Under the pieces are notes generated by a model. The model saw only the letters and a program-made list of their open reading frames with translations, did no database searches and had not been told where the DNA came from. Of a stretch of 64,000 nt of DNA, positions 7,882 through 16,737 are shown piece by piece. A program made the position numbers and the translations under genes. Every line of letters begins with the position of its first letter. Within the stretch, counting starts at the first letter, position 1. Origin of the DNA: Hoylesella buccalis ATCC 35310 (GTDB lineage: Bacteria > Bacteroidota > Bacteroidia > Bacteroidales > Bacteroidaceae); assembly GCF_025151385.1 (NCBI RefSeq), contig NZ_CP102287.1, forward strand, positions 1,426,001-1,490,000, written 5' to 3'.

Positions 7882-8348
7882 TTGACGTTCTTTTGATGGT
7901 ATTGGCCATCACCTCGTGCTCTACAATCGATTGTCCGCTGAACAACACGGTGACCACTTCGTACAAGCTCAAAGGTGATGTGGCCAAACTGCAAGACACG
8001 CTTACCATCACCACTCCACGCACTACGAGCGGCGATACGGTGCTGCTGAACAAAGCAATCGGCATAGACAGCTTCCTACTGCCCATGAGTTATGCGCAAC
8101 CCGAGGACATCCTTTATTTCAAGATGACCACTCAGCAGAACCAAAGTTTCATCGATACGCTGCGCATCACCAAGGAAGATCATCCGCATTTCGAGTCGGT
8201 TGACTGTCCACCGGCCGTCTTCCATCAAATCAAGCGAGTGGATTACTCCAAACATACCATCGACTCTGTGGTCATACACAATGAAAACGTGAACTACGAT
8301 GCTACAAAAGCACATTTCTATATCTATTTCAAGAGCTATCTGCATTAG
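7869..8348 (+). CDS. DUF6452 family lipoprotein
   Basis: About 159 residues, starting MRKIIDVLLMVLAITSCSTI with a lipobox Cys at about 17. The mature part (DCPLNNTV at the start, CPPAVFHQIKRVDYSKHTID near the end) fits DUF6452, small proteins of unknown function that occur in Bacteroidetes beside DUF6048. It overlaps the GT2 gene by 13 bp upstream and the DUF6048 gene by 50 bp downstream, so the three are surely one transcript. Confidence 0.75.
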   Translation: MRKIIDVLLMVLAITSCSTIDCPLNNTVTTSYKLKGDVAKLQDTLTITTPRTTSGDTVLLNKAIGIDSFLLPMSYAQPEDILYFKMTTQQNQSFIDTLRITKEDHPHFESVDCPPAVFHQIKRVDYSKHTIDSVVIHNENVNYDATKAHFYIYFKSYLH

Positions 8349-8991
8349 CCTCTTGCTCGTGGCACAAGTGGCCGTTATGGCACAAAGGCACAAGGCCATC
8401 GTCATCCAACCCAAAGATACGCTGTCCTTTTTCAGGCACATTGCCGTTTCTGGTGATCTGGTGGGACTCGCACAAATGCAGTTTTCCGACTACGGACAGT
8501 ATGAAGTAGCCGCAAGAGTAAGCCTGCGCAACAAATATTTCCCCATTGTCGAGTTGGGTTACGGTCAAGCCGACAGCGAAGATCCGAGCACGCACTTGCA
8601 TTACACATCGAAAGCTCCATACGGAAGAATAGGCGTTGACTTCAACATGATGAAGAACAAGAACGACGACTACCGACTGTATGTTGGCGTGCGATATGGT
8701 TACAGCAAGTTCAAATACTCGGTAACACATCCGGGCCTCAACGACCCCGTTTGGAAAACACAGATTCCTTTTGATCTGACTGACATCGACAACCAGTTTC
8801 ATTGGATGGAAGGGGTTGTAGGCGTAGATGCCAAAATTTGGGGGCCTTTTCGTTTGGGATGGAGCGTTCGTTACAAGCGACGTCTTGCCAATACCAAGAA
8901 CGAAGCGGGTCATCCTTGGTACGTTCCAGGCTTTGGAAAGTACAGTGGAACGCCTCTGGGTGGAACATTTAACGTAATCATTGAATGGTAG
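8299..8991 (+). CDS. DUF6048 family outer-membrane beta-barrel protein
   Basis: About 230 residues with a signal peptide (ISLLLVAQVAVMAQ) and a mature part of alternating beta strands ending in an aromatic residue (FNVIIEW), typical of small outer-membrane barrels. DUF6048 by length and by the pairing with DUF6452. The start at 8299 overlaps the upstream gene by 50 bp; no later start would leave a whole signal peptide, so the overlap is likely real. Function unknown. Confidence 0.72.
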   Translation: MLQKHISISISRAICISLLLVAQVAVMAQRHKAIVIQPKDTLSFFRHIAVSGDLVGLAQMQFSDYGQYEVAARVSLRNKYFPIVELGYGQADSEDPSTHLHYTSKAPYGRIGVDFNMMKNKNDDYRLYVGVRYGYSKFKYSVTHPGLNDPVWKTQIPFDLTDIDNQFHWMEGVVGVDAKIWGPFRLGWSVRYKRRLANTKNEAGHPWYVPGFGKYSGTPLGGTFNVIIEW

Positions 8992-9103
8992 ACAAGGGAT
9001 GAGAAGCGTGCTTCTTCCATCATCTTCCAAGGCAATGAAGAGCGAATAAGCGGCACTGGCCGAAAGAATGACAAGTTAGTTTGAACTTAATGACAGTATA
9101 AGT

Positions 9104-10219
9104 ATGAATGATAGGCAAAGCAATTCACACGAAATAAACAAAGACCAGCGGGATCGCAGCAACGCTCCACTTGACGAACAGCGCAAAACTGTCCCTTCCA
9201 ACCCATTGCGTTGGAAGAAGTTGCTCAAGCTGTTTTTCCTCCTTTTCCTCATCGTTGGTTCGGTCATCATCATCCGTCAACAGCAGAGCATGCCGTACCA
9301 ACACAACTCAGGACAAGTCTTCGGCACCACATACAATATTACTTACCAGTCGAACAAGGACTTACACAAAGAGATATTGGCGCAACTTCACAAGGTAGAC
9401 ATGACCTTCTCGACCTTTGAAGAACAGTCCATCATCTCAAAAATCAACCGCAACATCCCCGTTCAACTCAACCAAATGTTCGTCGAAGTGTTCGACTTAG
9501 CCAAGCAAGTGTCGAAAGATACCAACGGAGCCTTCGACATTACCGTGGCTCCTTTGGTGAATGCATGGGGATTTGGCTTCAAGTCTGGCATACAACCCAC
9601 CAAGCAAGTCATAGACAGTTTGCTGGCTCTCACAGGTTATGACAAAGTATCTGTCATGGGAAGTACCGTAAAGAAGCAAGATTCACGCATCATGCTCGAC
9701 TGCTCGGGCATTGCCAAAGGCTACGGATGCGATGCTGTTGCCCAACTATTGCGGTCGAAAGACGTGAAGAATTTCATGGTGGAGATTGGGGGTGAGGTCA
9801 TCACCAGCGGCAACAGCGACAAGCGATTGCCGTGGAAGATTGGCGTCACCAAGCCGACAGACGACTCCACTCAGACGAACAACGAACTGCAAACGGTGCT
9901 CAATGTCACCGACAAGGCCATGGCGACCAGCGGCAATTACCGCCGATTCTACTACAAGAACGGCAAGAAATACGCACACACCATCGACCCAAAGACAGGT
10001 TATCCCGTGCAGCACAGCATCCTCTCGGCCACCGTCTTGGCCAACACATGCGCCAAAGCTGACGCATATGCCACGGCATTCATGGTGCTAGGACTGGACA
10101 AGACAAAAGAAGTATTGCAACGACATCCTGACCTGATGGTCTATCTGATATACACCAACGCCGACGGACGCTATGATGTTTGGTTCTCACCCTCGCTGAA
10201 AAACAAAATCAGCAAATGA
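9104..10219 (+). CDS. apbE: FAD:protein FMN transferase (ApbE family)
   Basis: Attaches FMN covalently to Thr of flavoproteins such as NqrB, NqrC and RnfG. The protein has 371 residues: an N-terminal polar stretch, a membrane anchor at about 43-59 (LFFLLFLIVGSVIIIRQQ), then the ApbE domain with GTTYNITYQ, FSTFEEQSIISKINRN, FDITVAPLVNAWGFG, LDCSGIAKGYGCDAV, the FMN/metal region MVEIGGEV and AHTIDPKTGYPVQH. The anchor places it facing the periplasm. The stop overlaps the start of the Crp-like gene (ATGA). The long basic N-terminus before the anchor is unusual but poses no problem for function. Confidence 0.92.
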   Translation: MNDRQSNSHEINKDQRDRSNAPLDEQRKTVPSNPLRWKKLLKLFFLLFLIVGSVIIIRQQQSMPYQHNSGQVFGTTYNITYQSNKDLHKEILAQLHKVDMTFSTFEEQSIISKINRNIPVQLNQMFVEVFDLAKQVSKDTNGAFDITVAPLVNAWGFGFKSGIQPTKQVIDSLLALTGYDKVSVMGSTVKKQDSRIMLDCSGIAKGYGCDAVAQLLRSKDVKNFMVEIGGEVITSGNSDKRLPWKIGVTKPTDDSTQTNNELQTVLNVTDKAMATSGNYRRFYYKNGKKYAHTIDPKTGYPVQHSILSATVLANTCAKADAYATAFMVLGLDKTKEVLQRHPDLMVYLIYTNADGRYDVWFSPSLKNKISK

Positions 10220-10875
10220 CCTCCTACGACAAACTCCTCACCCTTCCCCTCTTCCAAGGACTCAGTCAGCAAGATTTATGGGCCATGGCGGAAAGTATTC
10301 CTTTTGCTTTCCTGCAACATCAGGCAGGGGATGTGATGGTGAGAGAGGACATGCCATGCCACCAGTTGACCTTTTTGCTGGATGGAATGATGAGCGTCAC
10401 GACACACGCCGATGACCATGGCTACACGCTGACGGAACCTCTGAGGGCGCCACAGGTCATCGAACCAGAACATCTCTTTGGCCTCAACCAACATTTCATG
10501 CGCACCTACACGGCCATAACACCTTGCAACACGATGTCCATCAGCAAGGCCCACGTCGTACAACTCACCAACCAACTCATCGTGTTCCGCCTCAATTTGC
10601 TGAACATCATCACCACCCAAAGCCAACGCCTACAGCGACAGCCATGGCATCCTCAACCTACTGACCTCCGTCAACGCATCATCCACTTCTTCAAAGACCG
10701 CTCGCTGCGACCCGCGGGAGAAAAGGTTTTCAAAATCAAGATGGTAAGACTGGCCACCGAACTCAACGCCAGTCGCCTGGACATATCCATTGCTTTGAAC
10801 GCCATGCAGGCCGATGGTCTGATAAAACTCACCAGAGGACACATCACGGTGCCAGCACTGGAGCGACTAACCTAA
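10216..10875 (+). CDS. Crp/Fnr family transcriptional regulator
   Basis: About 219 residues: a cyclic-nucleotide-binding-like beta barrel (FLQHQAGDVMVREDMPCHQL) and a C-terminal winged helix (VRLATELNASRLDISIALNA) that would recognise DNA. No Cys cluster is seen, so it is not a classical oxygen-sensing Fnr. The ATG at 10216 overlaps the apbE stop as ATGA and is preferred over an earlier in-frame ATG inside apbE. Effector and targets are unknown; position suggests control of, or response to, flavin-dependent respiration. Confidence 0.8.
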   Translation: MTSYDKLLTLPLFQGLSQQDLWAMAESIPFAFLQHQAGDVMVREDMPCHQLTFLLDGMMSVTTHADDHGYTLTEPLRAPQVIEPEHLFGLNQHFMRTYTAITPCNTMSISKAHVVQLTNQLIVFRLNLLNIITTQSQRLQRQPWHPQPTDLRQRIIHFFKDRSLRPAGEKVFKIKMVRLATELNASRLDISIALNAMQADGLIKLTRGHITVPALERLT

Positions 10876-10909
10876 CGAACTACCGAATAAAAATATACAT
10901 CAATCATAT

Positions 10910-13822
10910 ATGAACCTGAAAAGAACATCTCTCCTATGCTGGGCTTTGTTGCTGTTATTCACACAAGCCTTACCACAGACAGCACGCCACAAGAAAGAGC
11001 GCACCGTAAGCATCCTCGGTCGTGTGGTCGACTCTTTCACCCATCTCTGCGTGCTTGACGCCAAGATTACCATCATGACTTCCGACAGCGTGATGGTGGA
11101 CACCTGCCGAACCGTCACATGGAATAAAGAGGCCATACACCCCGATGCCTACTTCTATCTACGAAAGAAGCTGAGCGAAGACACCTACATCTTCAAGATA
11201 GAGCACCCCGATTACCAAACTACCTACATCAACCACGAACTACTTTTCAAAGGTAGACAGAGCAGCATAGCCCTGGATGACATGCCCATCCAGCGCAAAC
11301 GCATGGAAGACAAAGAGCATACGCTGGACGAAGTGGTGGTGAAAAGCACCAAAATCAAGATGGTGATGAAAGGTGACACCTTGGTCTTCAACGCCGAAGC
11401 CTTTAACCTTCCACAGGGAAGTATGCTCGACGCGCTGATTAGGCAGCTGCCGGGAGCCACGCTCAACAGCCACGGAGAGATTTTCATCAATGGCCGAAAG
11501 CTGGATTATCTGACGCTCAACGGAAAAGATTTCTTCAAGAAAGACAATAAAACACTGATAGAAAACCTGCCCAGCTACACCGTGAAAGACTTGCAGGTGT
11601 TTGAGAAAAGCACCGAGAAGAGCAAAGCCTTGGGCGTGGATGTGGAGAAGAAAGACTACGTTATGGACATCCAACTGAAGAAAGAGTATGAGAAAAACTT
11701 CATCGCCAACGCCGACATAGCCGGAGGTACCAACAGCCGATACGCCACAAAGCTATTCGGTCTGTATTTCAACCCACGACTACAGATGTCTGTCTTCGCC
11801 AACCTCAACAACGTGAACGAAGACCGCAAGCCCGGAGAGAAAGGCGACTGGGACCCAACTAAGATGCCCAATGGACAGGTAACGCAGAAGACAGTGGGAC
11901 TGAACCTTGCAACCAGCAACGATAAAAACACGATTACGGACAACGTGTCGACCAGTGTTTCCTGGCAAAACAGCCACAATGTGAGCCAAACAGCCTCCGA
12001 ATCGTTCCTCAACACAGGCAACAACAGCTATTCAAGAAGCGTGTCAGACAGTAGATCGAAAGATTTCGAGACCCAGCTCCAACACCAATTTCAGATGAGT
12101 AAACCCTTCTGGCTACGTGTTGAGAACGCCCTCACATACCGCAAAAGTGACAACTGGAGCAACCTACGTGCTGGCTCCTTCAAACAAGACCCGGCACCCT
12201 GGGGCGACACTCAAGCCGTTCTTGACACCTTGTTCACCACGCCATGGAGCCGTCGAGTGCAAGACGCAGCCCTCAACAGACAGCGAAATCAAAGCTTTGG
12301 AGAAGGTCATTCGTTCCAGACATCCAATCGCCTATATGGTTCCTACCCATTGAAGTCGGGAGACGACATCTTCTTCCAAGGTTATTTCAGCTATGACAAC
12401 ACCAAACGAACGGCATTCGAACAATATCGATTAGAATATCTCCAGAGTGCGACAGCCAAAGATCAACGCGACAGATACGATGACACGCCCTCGCACAGCT
12501 ACGAGTATAACGCATTCGTGGGCTATACATACCAACTTCCAAGTGGCTGGACTTTCTTTCCGGGATTGGCCTTCACCCAACAAATGAAATACACCAACAA
12601 CTCAAAATACCGACTGGATCAGCTGCAAGAGTGGCAACAGCAAGCACACGAATTGGGAACCCTGCCCTCGTCACGCGACGCTCTGAGGCGAGCATTGGAC
12701 TCCAACAACAGTTATCAAGGATATTTGAAGACACAGACACAGGAATTGTCTTTAACCGTCGACTACCGTAAACAAAGTGGCAAGAACTCATTCTTTATGG
12801 GTCTCAACATCCCCGTTCAACACAAAAAGCAACGTTTAGACTACAGGAGTACTGCTCTCAACACCAACATCAGTCAACAGACATGGAAGACATCATATAA
12901 TCTGAACATGAGTGGCACCTATAATCAATACAGCATCTGGGCTTATGGCCAAATGAGAATCGACATGCCTGACCTGTATTCGAAAATCGACAGGCGCGAC
13001 GACTCCAACCCCTTGGCGATCTCGTTGGGCAACCCAAATCTCAAAAACATCACGACCTACTTTGCCATGATTCACATTGCAGACCAACACAACAGACGAT
13101 TCAAGTGGCCAACCTTGGATTTTACGCTTAATGTGCAACAAAACGCCGTGGCCAACGGCTTCACCTTCAACCCTACAACGGGCGTTTACACCTACAAACC
13201 GCAGAATGTGAAAGGCAACTGGGATGGCACGGCAGACATCTATTACAACTGCCCGTTAGACAGTGCCAAATACTTCACACTGGACAATAAATTGGAATAC
13301 CGTTACAGTCGCAACGTAGACCTCACGGCTGTGGAGGGACATACCGAGAGCGTACTGAGCAAGGTGAACAACCACTGGACGCGAAACGAACTCTCGCTGA
13401 ACTACCAAAAAGAAGATGCCACCTGCAGTTTGGTAGGCTCTTTGGGCTGGCGCAACGTCAATAGTAGGCGGGAAAACTTCCACACCATCAACGCTTACGA
13501 TTTCAACTACGGCATCGTGGGCTCTTATCATTTCGGCTTCGGACTGGAAACAGGCATGGATCTGAAGATGTTCAGCCGCAGAGGATACGACGACCCGTCG
13601 TTCAACACCGATGATTGGGTGTGCAACGCCTACCTCAGTCAGTCGTTCTGCAAGGGGAAGTTAAGCGCCAAACTCGAAGCCTACGACCTTTTCCAACAAC
13701 TTAAGAGCGTGTCGTACAACGTCAACGGACAAGGCAAGACCGAGACACGCTTCAACACCATTCCCCATTACGTCATGCTGCACCTGATGTACAAGCTGAA
13801 CATCAGCGGAAAGAAAAAATAA
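10910..13822 (+). CDS. TonB-dependent receptor-like outer-membrane beta-barrel protein
   Basis: 970 residues. A signal peptide (LLCWALLLLFTQALPQ) is followed by a carboxypeptidase regulatory-like beta sandwich (ILGRVVDSFTHLCVLDAKIT), a short TonB-box-like HTLDEVVVKSTKIK, a plug-like part (GSMLDALIRQLPGATLNSHG, INGRKLDYLTLNGKDFF) and a long barrel ending MYKLNISGKKK. This is the outer-membrane beta-barrel family related to TonB receptors without a clear SusC signature and without a SusD partner nearby. The substrate is unknown. The gene stands alone; array B follows. Confidence 0.82.
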   Translation: MNLKRTSLLCWALLLLFTQALPQTARHKKERTVSILGRVVDSFTHLCVLDAKITIMTSDSVMVDTCRTVTWNKEAIHPDAYFYLRKKLSEDTYIFKIEHPDYQTTYINHELLFKGRQSSIALDDMPIQRKRMEDKEHTLDEVVVKSTKIKMVMKGDTLVFNAEAFNLPQGSMLDALIRQLPGATLNSHGEIFINGRKLDYLTLNGKDFFKKDNKTLIENLPSYTVKDLQVFEKSTEKSKALGVDVEKKDYVMDIQLKKEYEKNFIANADIAGGTNSRYATKLFGLYFNPRLQMSVFANLNNVNEDRKPGEKGDWDPTKMPNGQVTQKTVGLNLATSNDKNTITDNVSTSVSWQNSHNVSQTASESFLNTGNNSYSRSVSDSRSKDFETQLQHQFQMSKPFWLRVENALTYRKSDNWSNLRAGSFKQDPAPWGDTQAVLDTLFTTPWSRRVQDAALNRQRNQSFGEGHSFQTSNRLYGSYPLKSGDDIFFQGYFSYDNTKRTAFEQYRLEYLQSATAKDQRDRYDDTPSHSYEYNAFVGYTYQLPSGWTFFPGLAFTQQMKYTNNSKYRLDQLQEWQQQAHELGTLPSSRDALRRALDSNNSYQGYLKTQTQELSLTVDYRKQSGKNSFFMGLNIPVQHKKQRLDYRSTALNTNISQQTWKTSYNLNMSGTYNQYSIWAYGQMRIDMPDLYSKIDRRDDSNPLAISLGNPNLKNITTYFAMIHIADQHNRRFKWPTLDFTLNVQQNAVANGFTFNPTTGVYTYKPQNVKGNWDGTADIYYNCPLDSAKYFTLDNKLEYRYSRNVDLTAVEGHTESVLSKVNNHWTRNELSLNYQKEDATCSLVGSLGWRNVNSRRENFHTINAYDFNYGIVGSYHFGFGLETGMDLKMFSRRGYDDPSFNTDDWVCNAYLSQSFCKGKLSAKLEAYDLFQQLKSVSYNVNGQGKTETRFNTIPHYVMLHLMYKLNISGKKK

Positions 13823-13920
13823 ACTTTGGCAAGCAATGGCGCATCCGTAAAAAGTCTAAGGATGACGGGCATGAAACCTATAAAATAACGACAAAAACGG
13901 AAGCCGGCCCGGCACCCACA

Positions 13921-14008
13921 CCAATCTCATTGACTTTGACCACCAAACTCATTGACTTTGACCTCCAATCTCAATGAGTTTGGGCATCAATCTCAATGAG
14001 ATTGGAAA
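13921..14008. repeat. 22-bp x 4 dyad array, locus B (fold-back form)
   Basis: Units start at 13921, 13943, 13965 and 13987. Unit 1 (CCAATCTCATTGA) is complementary to unit 4 (TCAATGAGATTGG) and unit 2 (CCAAACTCATTGA) to unit 3 (TCAATGAGTTTGG), 13 bp each without mismatch, so the array can fold as two nested stems. The fourth unit ends TTGGAAA. It fills the middle of the 312-bp gap 13823-14134, which also holds the promoter at 14099 and nothing else recognised. Confidence 0.88.
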
Positions 14009-14098
14009 AACGCCCTATGACGGTGCCTCAACCCATGGATGCGTGTCTAATATTCGTTAAATGTCCCTATAATAATTAGGTGTATCTGATATTTTTCG

Positions 14099-14106
14099 TA
14101 CTTTTG
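14099..14106 (+). promoter_or_regulatory. Promoter for the M3 peptidase gene
   Basis: TACTTTTG, 28 bp before the ATG at 14135. Confidence 0.6.
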
Positions 14107-14134
14107 CATCACACATCAAGAAGATTGTACGAGT

Positions 14135-16237
14135 ATGGATGAAAACAGCATAGAGAAAGCAAAACACGACAACGTTTTTTTTAATGAATACGACACGCCC
14201 CACCACACCGTGCCGTTCAACCGCATTCGCTTCGAACACTATGAGGAGGCGTTCATGGAGGGCATACGCCGCGATGACGAAATCATCGAAAAGACCATCA
14301 ACGACCCCGAGGAGCCTACGTTCGAGAACACCATCGCGCGCGTTGACACCTCGAAAGGCGAGCATTATTATGACTTGCTGGACCGCGTGTCAACCGTTTT
14401 CTCGTGTATGCTGTCGGCCGAAACCAATGACCAGTTGGACGAGCTGGCACAGAAGCTCAGTCCCATCCTCACCAAACATGCGAACGACGTGATGCTGAAC
14501 AAGCGGTTGTTCGAGCGCGTGAAACATGTTTACGAGCATCATCGCGAGCTGACGCCCGAAGAGCAGATGCTGCTGGAGAAGTCGTACGATGGCTTTGTGC
14601 GCAGTGGTGCGTTGCTCGACGATGAAGGAAAGGACCACCTGCGCAAGCTAACCGAAGAGGCTGGCGTGCTGTCACTGCAGTTCTCACAAAACCTGCTCAA
14701 AGAGAACAAGGCGTACACGCTGCACATTACCGACGAGAAACAACTGGACGGGCTGCCCGACACCGCGCGCGAGGCTGCCGCCATGACGGCGAAAGAGCGG
14801 AATCTGGACGGCTGGGTGTTCACGCTCGACATGCCCAGCTACTCGCCGTTCATGACCTACTCAACCCAAAGAGACCTGCGCCGCCAAATGTACATGGCCC
14901 GCAACACGGTGTGCACGCACCAAAATGATGAGAACAACCTGGCCATCTGCCAACGCCTCATCAACCTGCGTCGCGAGATAGCCCAACTCTTGGGTTACGA
15001 CACGTATGCCGACTATGTGCTGAAACACCGCATGGCATCCAAGGTGGAGAATGTATACCAGCTGCTCAACGACCTGATAGCGGCCTACAAGCCCACGGCA
15101 CTGGAAGAGAAAGAGGCGCTCAGCGAGATTGCCAAGCGCCAGGAGGGAGCCGACTTTGTGATGGAGCCGTGGGACACAGCCTATTACAGTCATCAACTAC
15201 AGATGGAGAAATACAACCTTGACGCAGAGATGTTGCGCCCTTACTTCAAGCTGGAGAACGTCATCAAGGGCGTCTTCGGACTGGCTACCCGCCTGTACGG
15301 CATCACCTTCAAGGAGAACAAAGCCATCCCGGTGTATCATCCCGACGTGAAAGCCTATGAGGTATCCGACAGTGACGGCTCGTATCTGGCCGTGCTGTAC
15401 GCCGACTTCTTTCCGCGCAAGGGCAAGCAGGGCGGTGCCTGGATGACCGAATTTCAAGGTCAGTGGATAGACCGCAAGGGCAACAACGTGCGTCCCCATG
15501 CGTCGCTGGTGATGAACTTCACCAAGCCTACGGATGACAAACCGGCCCTGCTGACACTGGGTGAGGTGGAAACTTTCCTGCACGAGTTCGGCCATTCGCT
15601 GCACGGCATGTTCGCCAACACGCGGTTCGAGAGCCTCTCGGGCACCAACGTGTGGTGGGATTTCGTGGAGTTGCCCTCGCAGTTTATGGAGAATTTCGCC
15701 GTAGAGCGCGAGTTCTTGCAGACCTTCGCCTTTCATTACAAGACGGGTGAGGTGATTCCCGACGAACTGATCGACCGCATCGTGCGCAGCCGAAACTTCA
15801 TGGCAGGCATGGCATGTCTGCGCCAGGTGAGCTTCGGACTGCTCGACATGGCCTACTATACACAGCGCGAAGCGTTCGAGGAAGACATCATCCCCTTTGA
15901 AAAGAAAGCCTGGGAGAAGGCCATCCTCGGCAAACAGCTGCCCGAGACGTGCATGACGGTACAGTTTTCGCACATCATGGCCGGCGGCTATGCGGCGGGC
16001 TACTACAGCTACAAGTGGGCCGAGGTGCTGGATGCCGACGCTTTCAGCGTGTTCAAACGTAACGGCATCTTCGACCAAGCCACTGCCCAGCGGTTCCGCG
16101 ACAACATCCTTTCGAAGGGTGGAACGGAGCATCCCATGACGCTGTACAAGCGTTTTCGTGGACAAGAGCCCACCATCGACGCCCTGTTGGAGCGCAACGG
16201 CATCAAGCGACAACAGCGGGAAACGCAATTGCCCTAA
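14135..16237 (+). CDS. M3 family zinc metallopeptidase (peptidyl-dipeptidase Dcp-like)
   Basis: Cytoplasmic zinc peptidase that trims peptides; 700 residues, the usual length for Dcp/oligopeptidase A. The zinc motif HEFGHSLHGMF is at about 483-493 with the third ligand Glu in the following WDFVELPSQFMENF. The substrate loop FSHIMAGGYAAGYYSYKWAE near the C-terminus is typical. No signal peptide. Codon use is distinctly GC-rich from about 14.2 to 16.2 kb. The dCMP deaminase gene follows 59 bp later. Dcp versus OpdA cannot be settled by eye. Confidence 0.92.
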   Translation: MDENSIEKAKHDNVFFNEYDTPHHTVPFNRIRFEHYEEAFMEGIRRDDEIIEKTINDPEEPTFENTIARVDTSKGEHYYDLLDRVSTVFSCMLSAETNDQLDELAQKLSPILTKHANDVMLNKRLFERVKHVYEHHRELTPEEQMLLEKSYDGFVRSGALLDDEGKDHLRKLTEEAGVLSLQFSQNLLKENKAYTLHITDEKQLDGLPDTAREAAAMTAKERNLDGWVFTLDMPSYSPFMTYSTQRDLRRQMYMARNTVCTHQNDENNLAICQRLINLRREIAQLLGYDTYADYVLKHRMASKVENVYQLLNDLIAAYKPTALEEKEALSEIAKRQEGADFVMEPWDTAYYSHQLQMEKYNLDAEMLRPYFKLENVIKGVFGLATRLYGITFKENKAIPVYHPDVKAYEVSDSDGSYLAVLYADFFPRKGKQGGAWMTEFQGQWIDRKGNNVRPHASLVMNFTKPTDDKPALLTLGEVETFLHEFGHSLHGMFANTRFESLSGTNVWWDFVELPSQFMENFAVEREFLQTFAFHYKTGEVIPDELIDRIVRSRNFMAGMACLRQVSFGLLDMAYYTQREAFEEDIIPFEKKAWEKAILGKQLPETCMTVQFSHIMAGGYAAGYYSYKWAEVLDADAFSVFKRNGIFDQATAQRFRDNILSKGGTEHPMTLYKRFRGQEPTIDALLERNGIKRQQRETQLP

Positions 16238-16296
16238 TCAACTTAATCAGCTTAATCAGCCCAACATCCACGATAACCCCCAAAAACAACATCGCC

Positions 16297-16737
16297 ATGA
16301 GCAATGACAAACTTCATCAACTGGACCAACGCTACCTGCGCATGGCTCGCATCTGGGCCGAAAACTCGTACTGCCGCCGCCGACAGGTGGGTGCGTTGGT
16401 GGTGAAAGGCAACATGATCATCAGCGACGGGTACAACGGTACGCCGAGTGGATTTGATAATGTGTGCGAAGACGAGAATGGAGTTACCCATCCCTACGTG
16501 CTGCATGCGGAGGCCAATGCCATCACCAAACTGGCACGAAGTTCGAACAACAGCGACGGCTCTACGCTCTATGTGACGGCCTCACCGTGCATAGAATGCG
16601 CCAAACTCATCATACAAGCGGGCATCAAGCGGGTGGTGTATGCCGAGAAATACAGACTGGAAGACGGCATCAACCTGCTGAAGAGAGCTGGCATAGAAGT
16701 GATCTATCTAAACATCAATGACAATGAAACCAAATAA
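16297..16737 (+). CDS. Deoxycytidylate (dCMP) deaminase family protein
   Basis: Zinc-dependent deaminase of 146 residues, converting dCMP to dUMP for dTTP synthesis or a related substrate (ComEB group). Zinc and catalytic motifs are HAEANAI (about 69-75) and SPCIECAKLII (about 97-107), with SYCRRRQVGALVVKG near the N-terminus. The stop lies inside the next gene: the S41 protease ATG at 16724 precedes this TAA at 16735-16737, so the two are translationally coupled. Confidence 0.9.
   Translation: MSNDKLHQLDQRYLRMARIWAENSYCRRRQVGALVVKGNMIISDGYNGTPSGFDNVCEDENGVTHPYVLHAEANAITKLARSSNNSDGSTLYVTASPCIECAKLIIQAGIKRVVYAEKYRLEDGINLLKRAGIEVIYLNINDNETK

Noticed and set aside
15197..16228. A 343-codon frame opposite the M3 peptidase
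   Set aside because: A shadow of the GC-rich peptidase gene, whose zinc motif proves the + strand.
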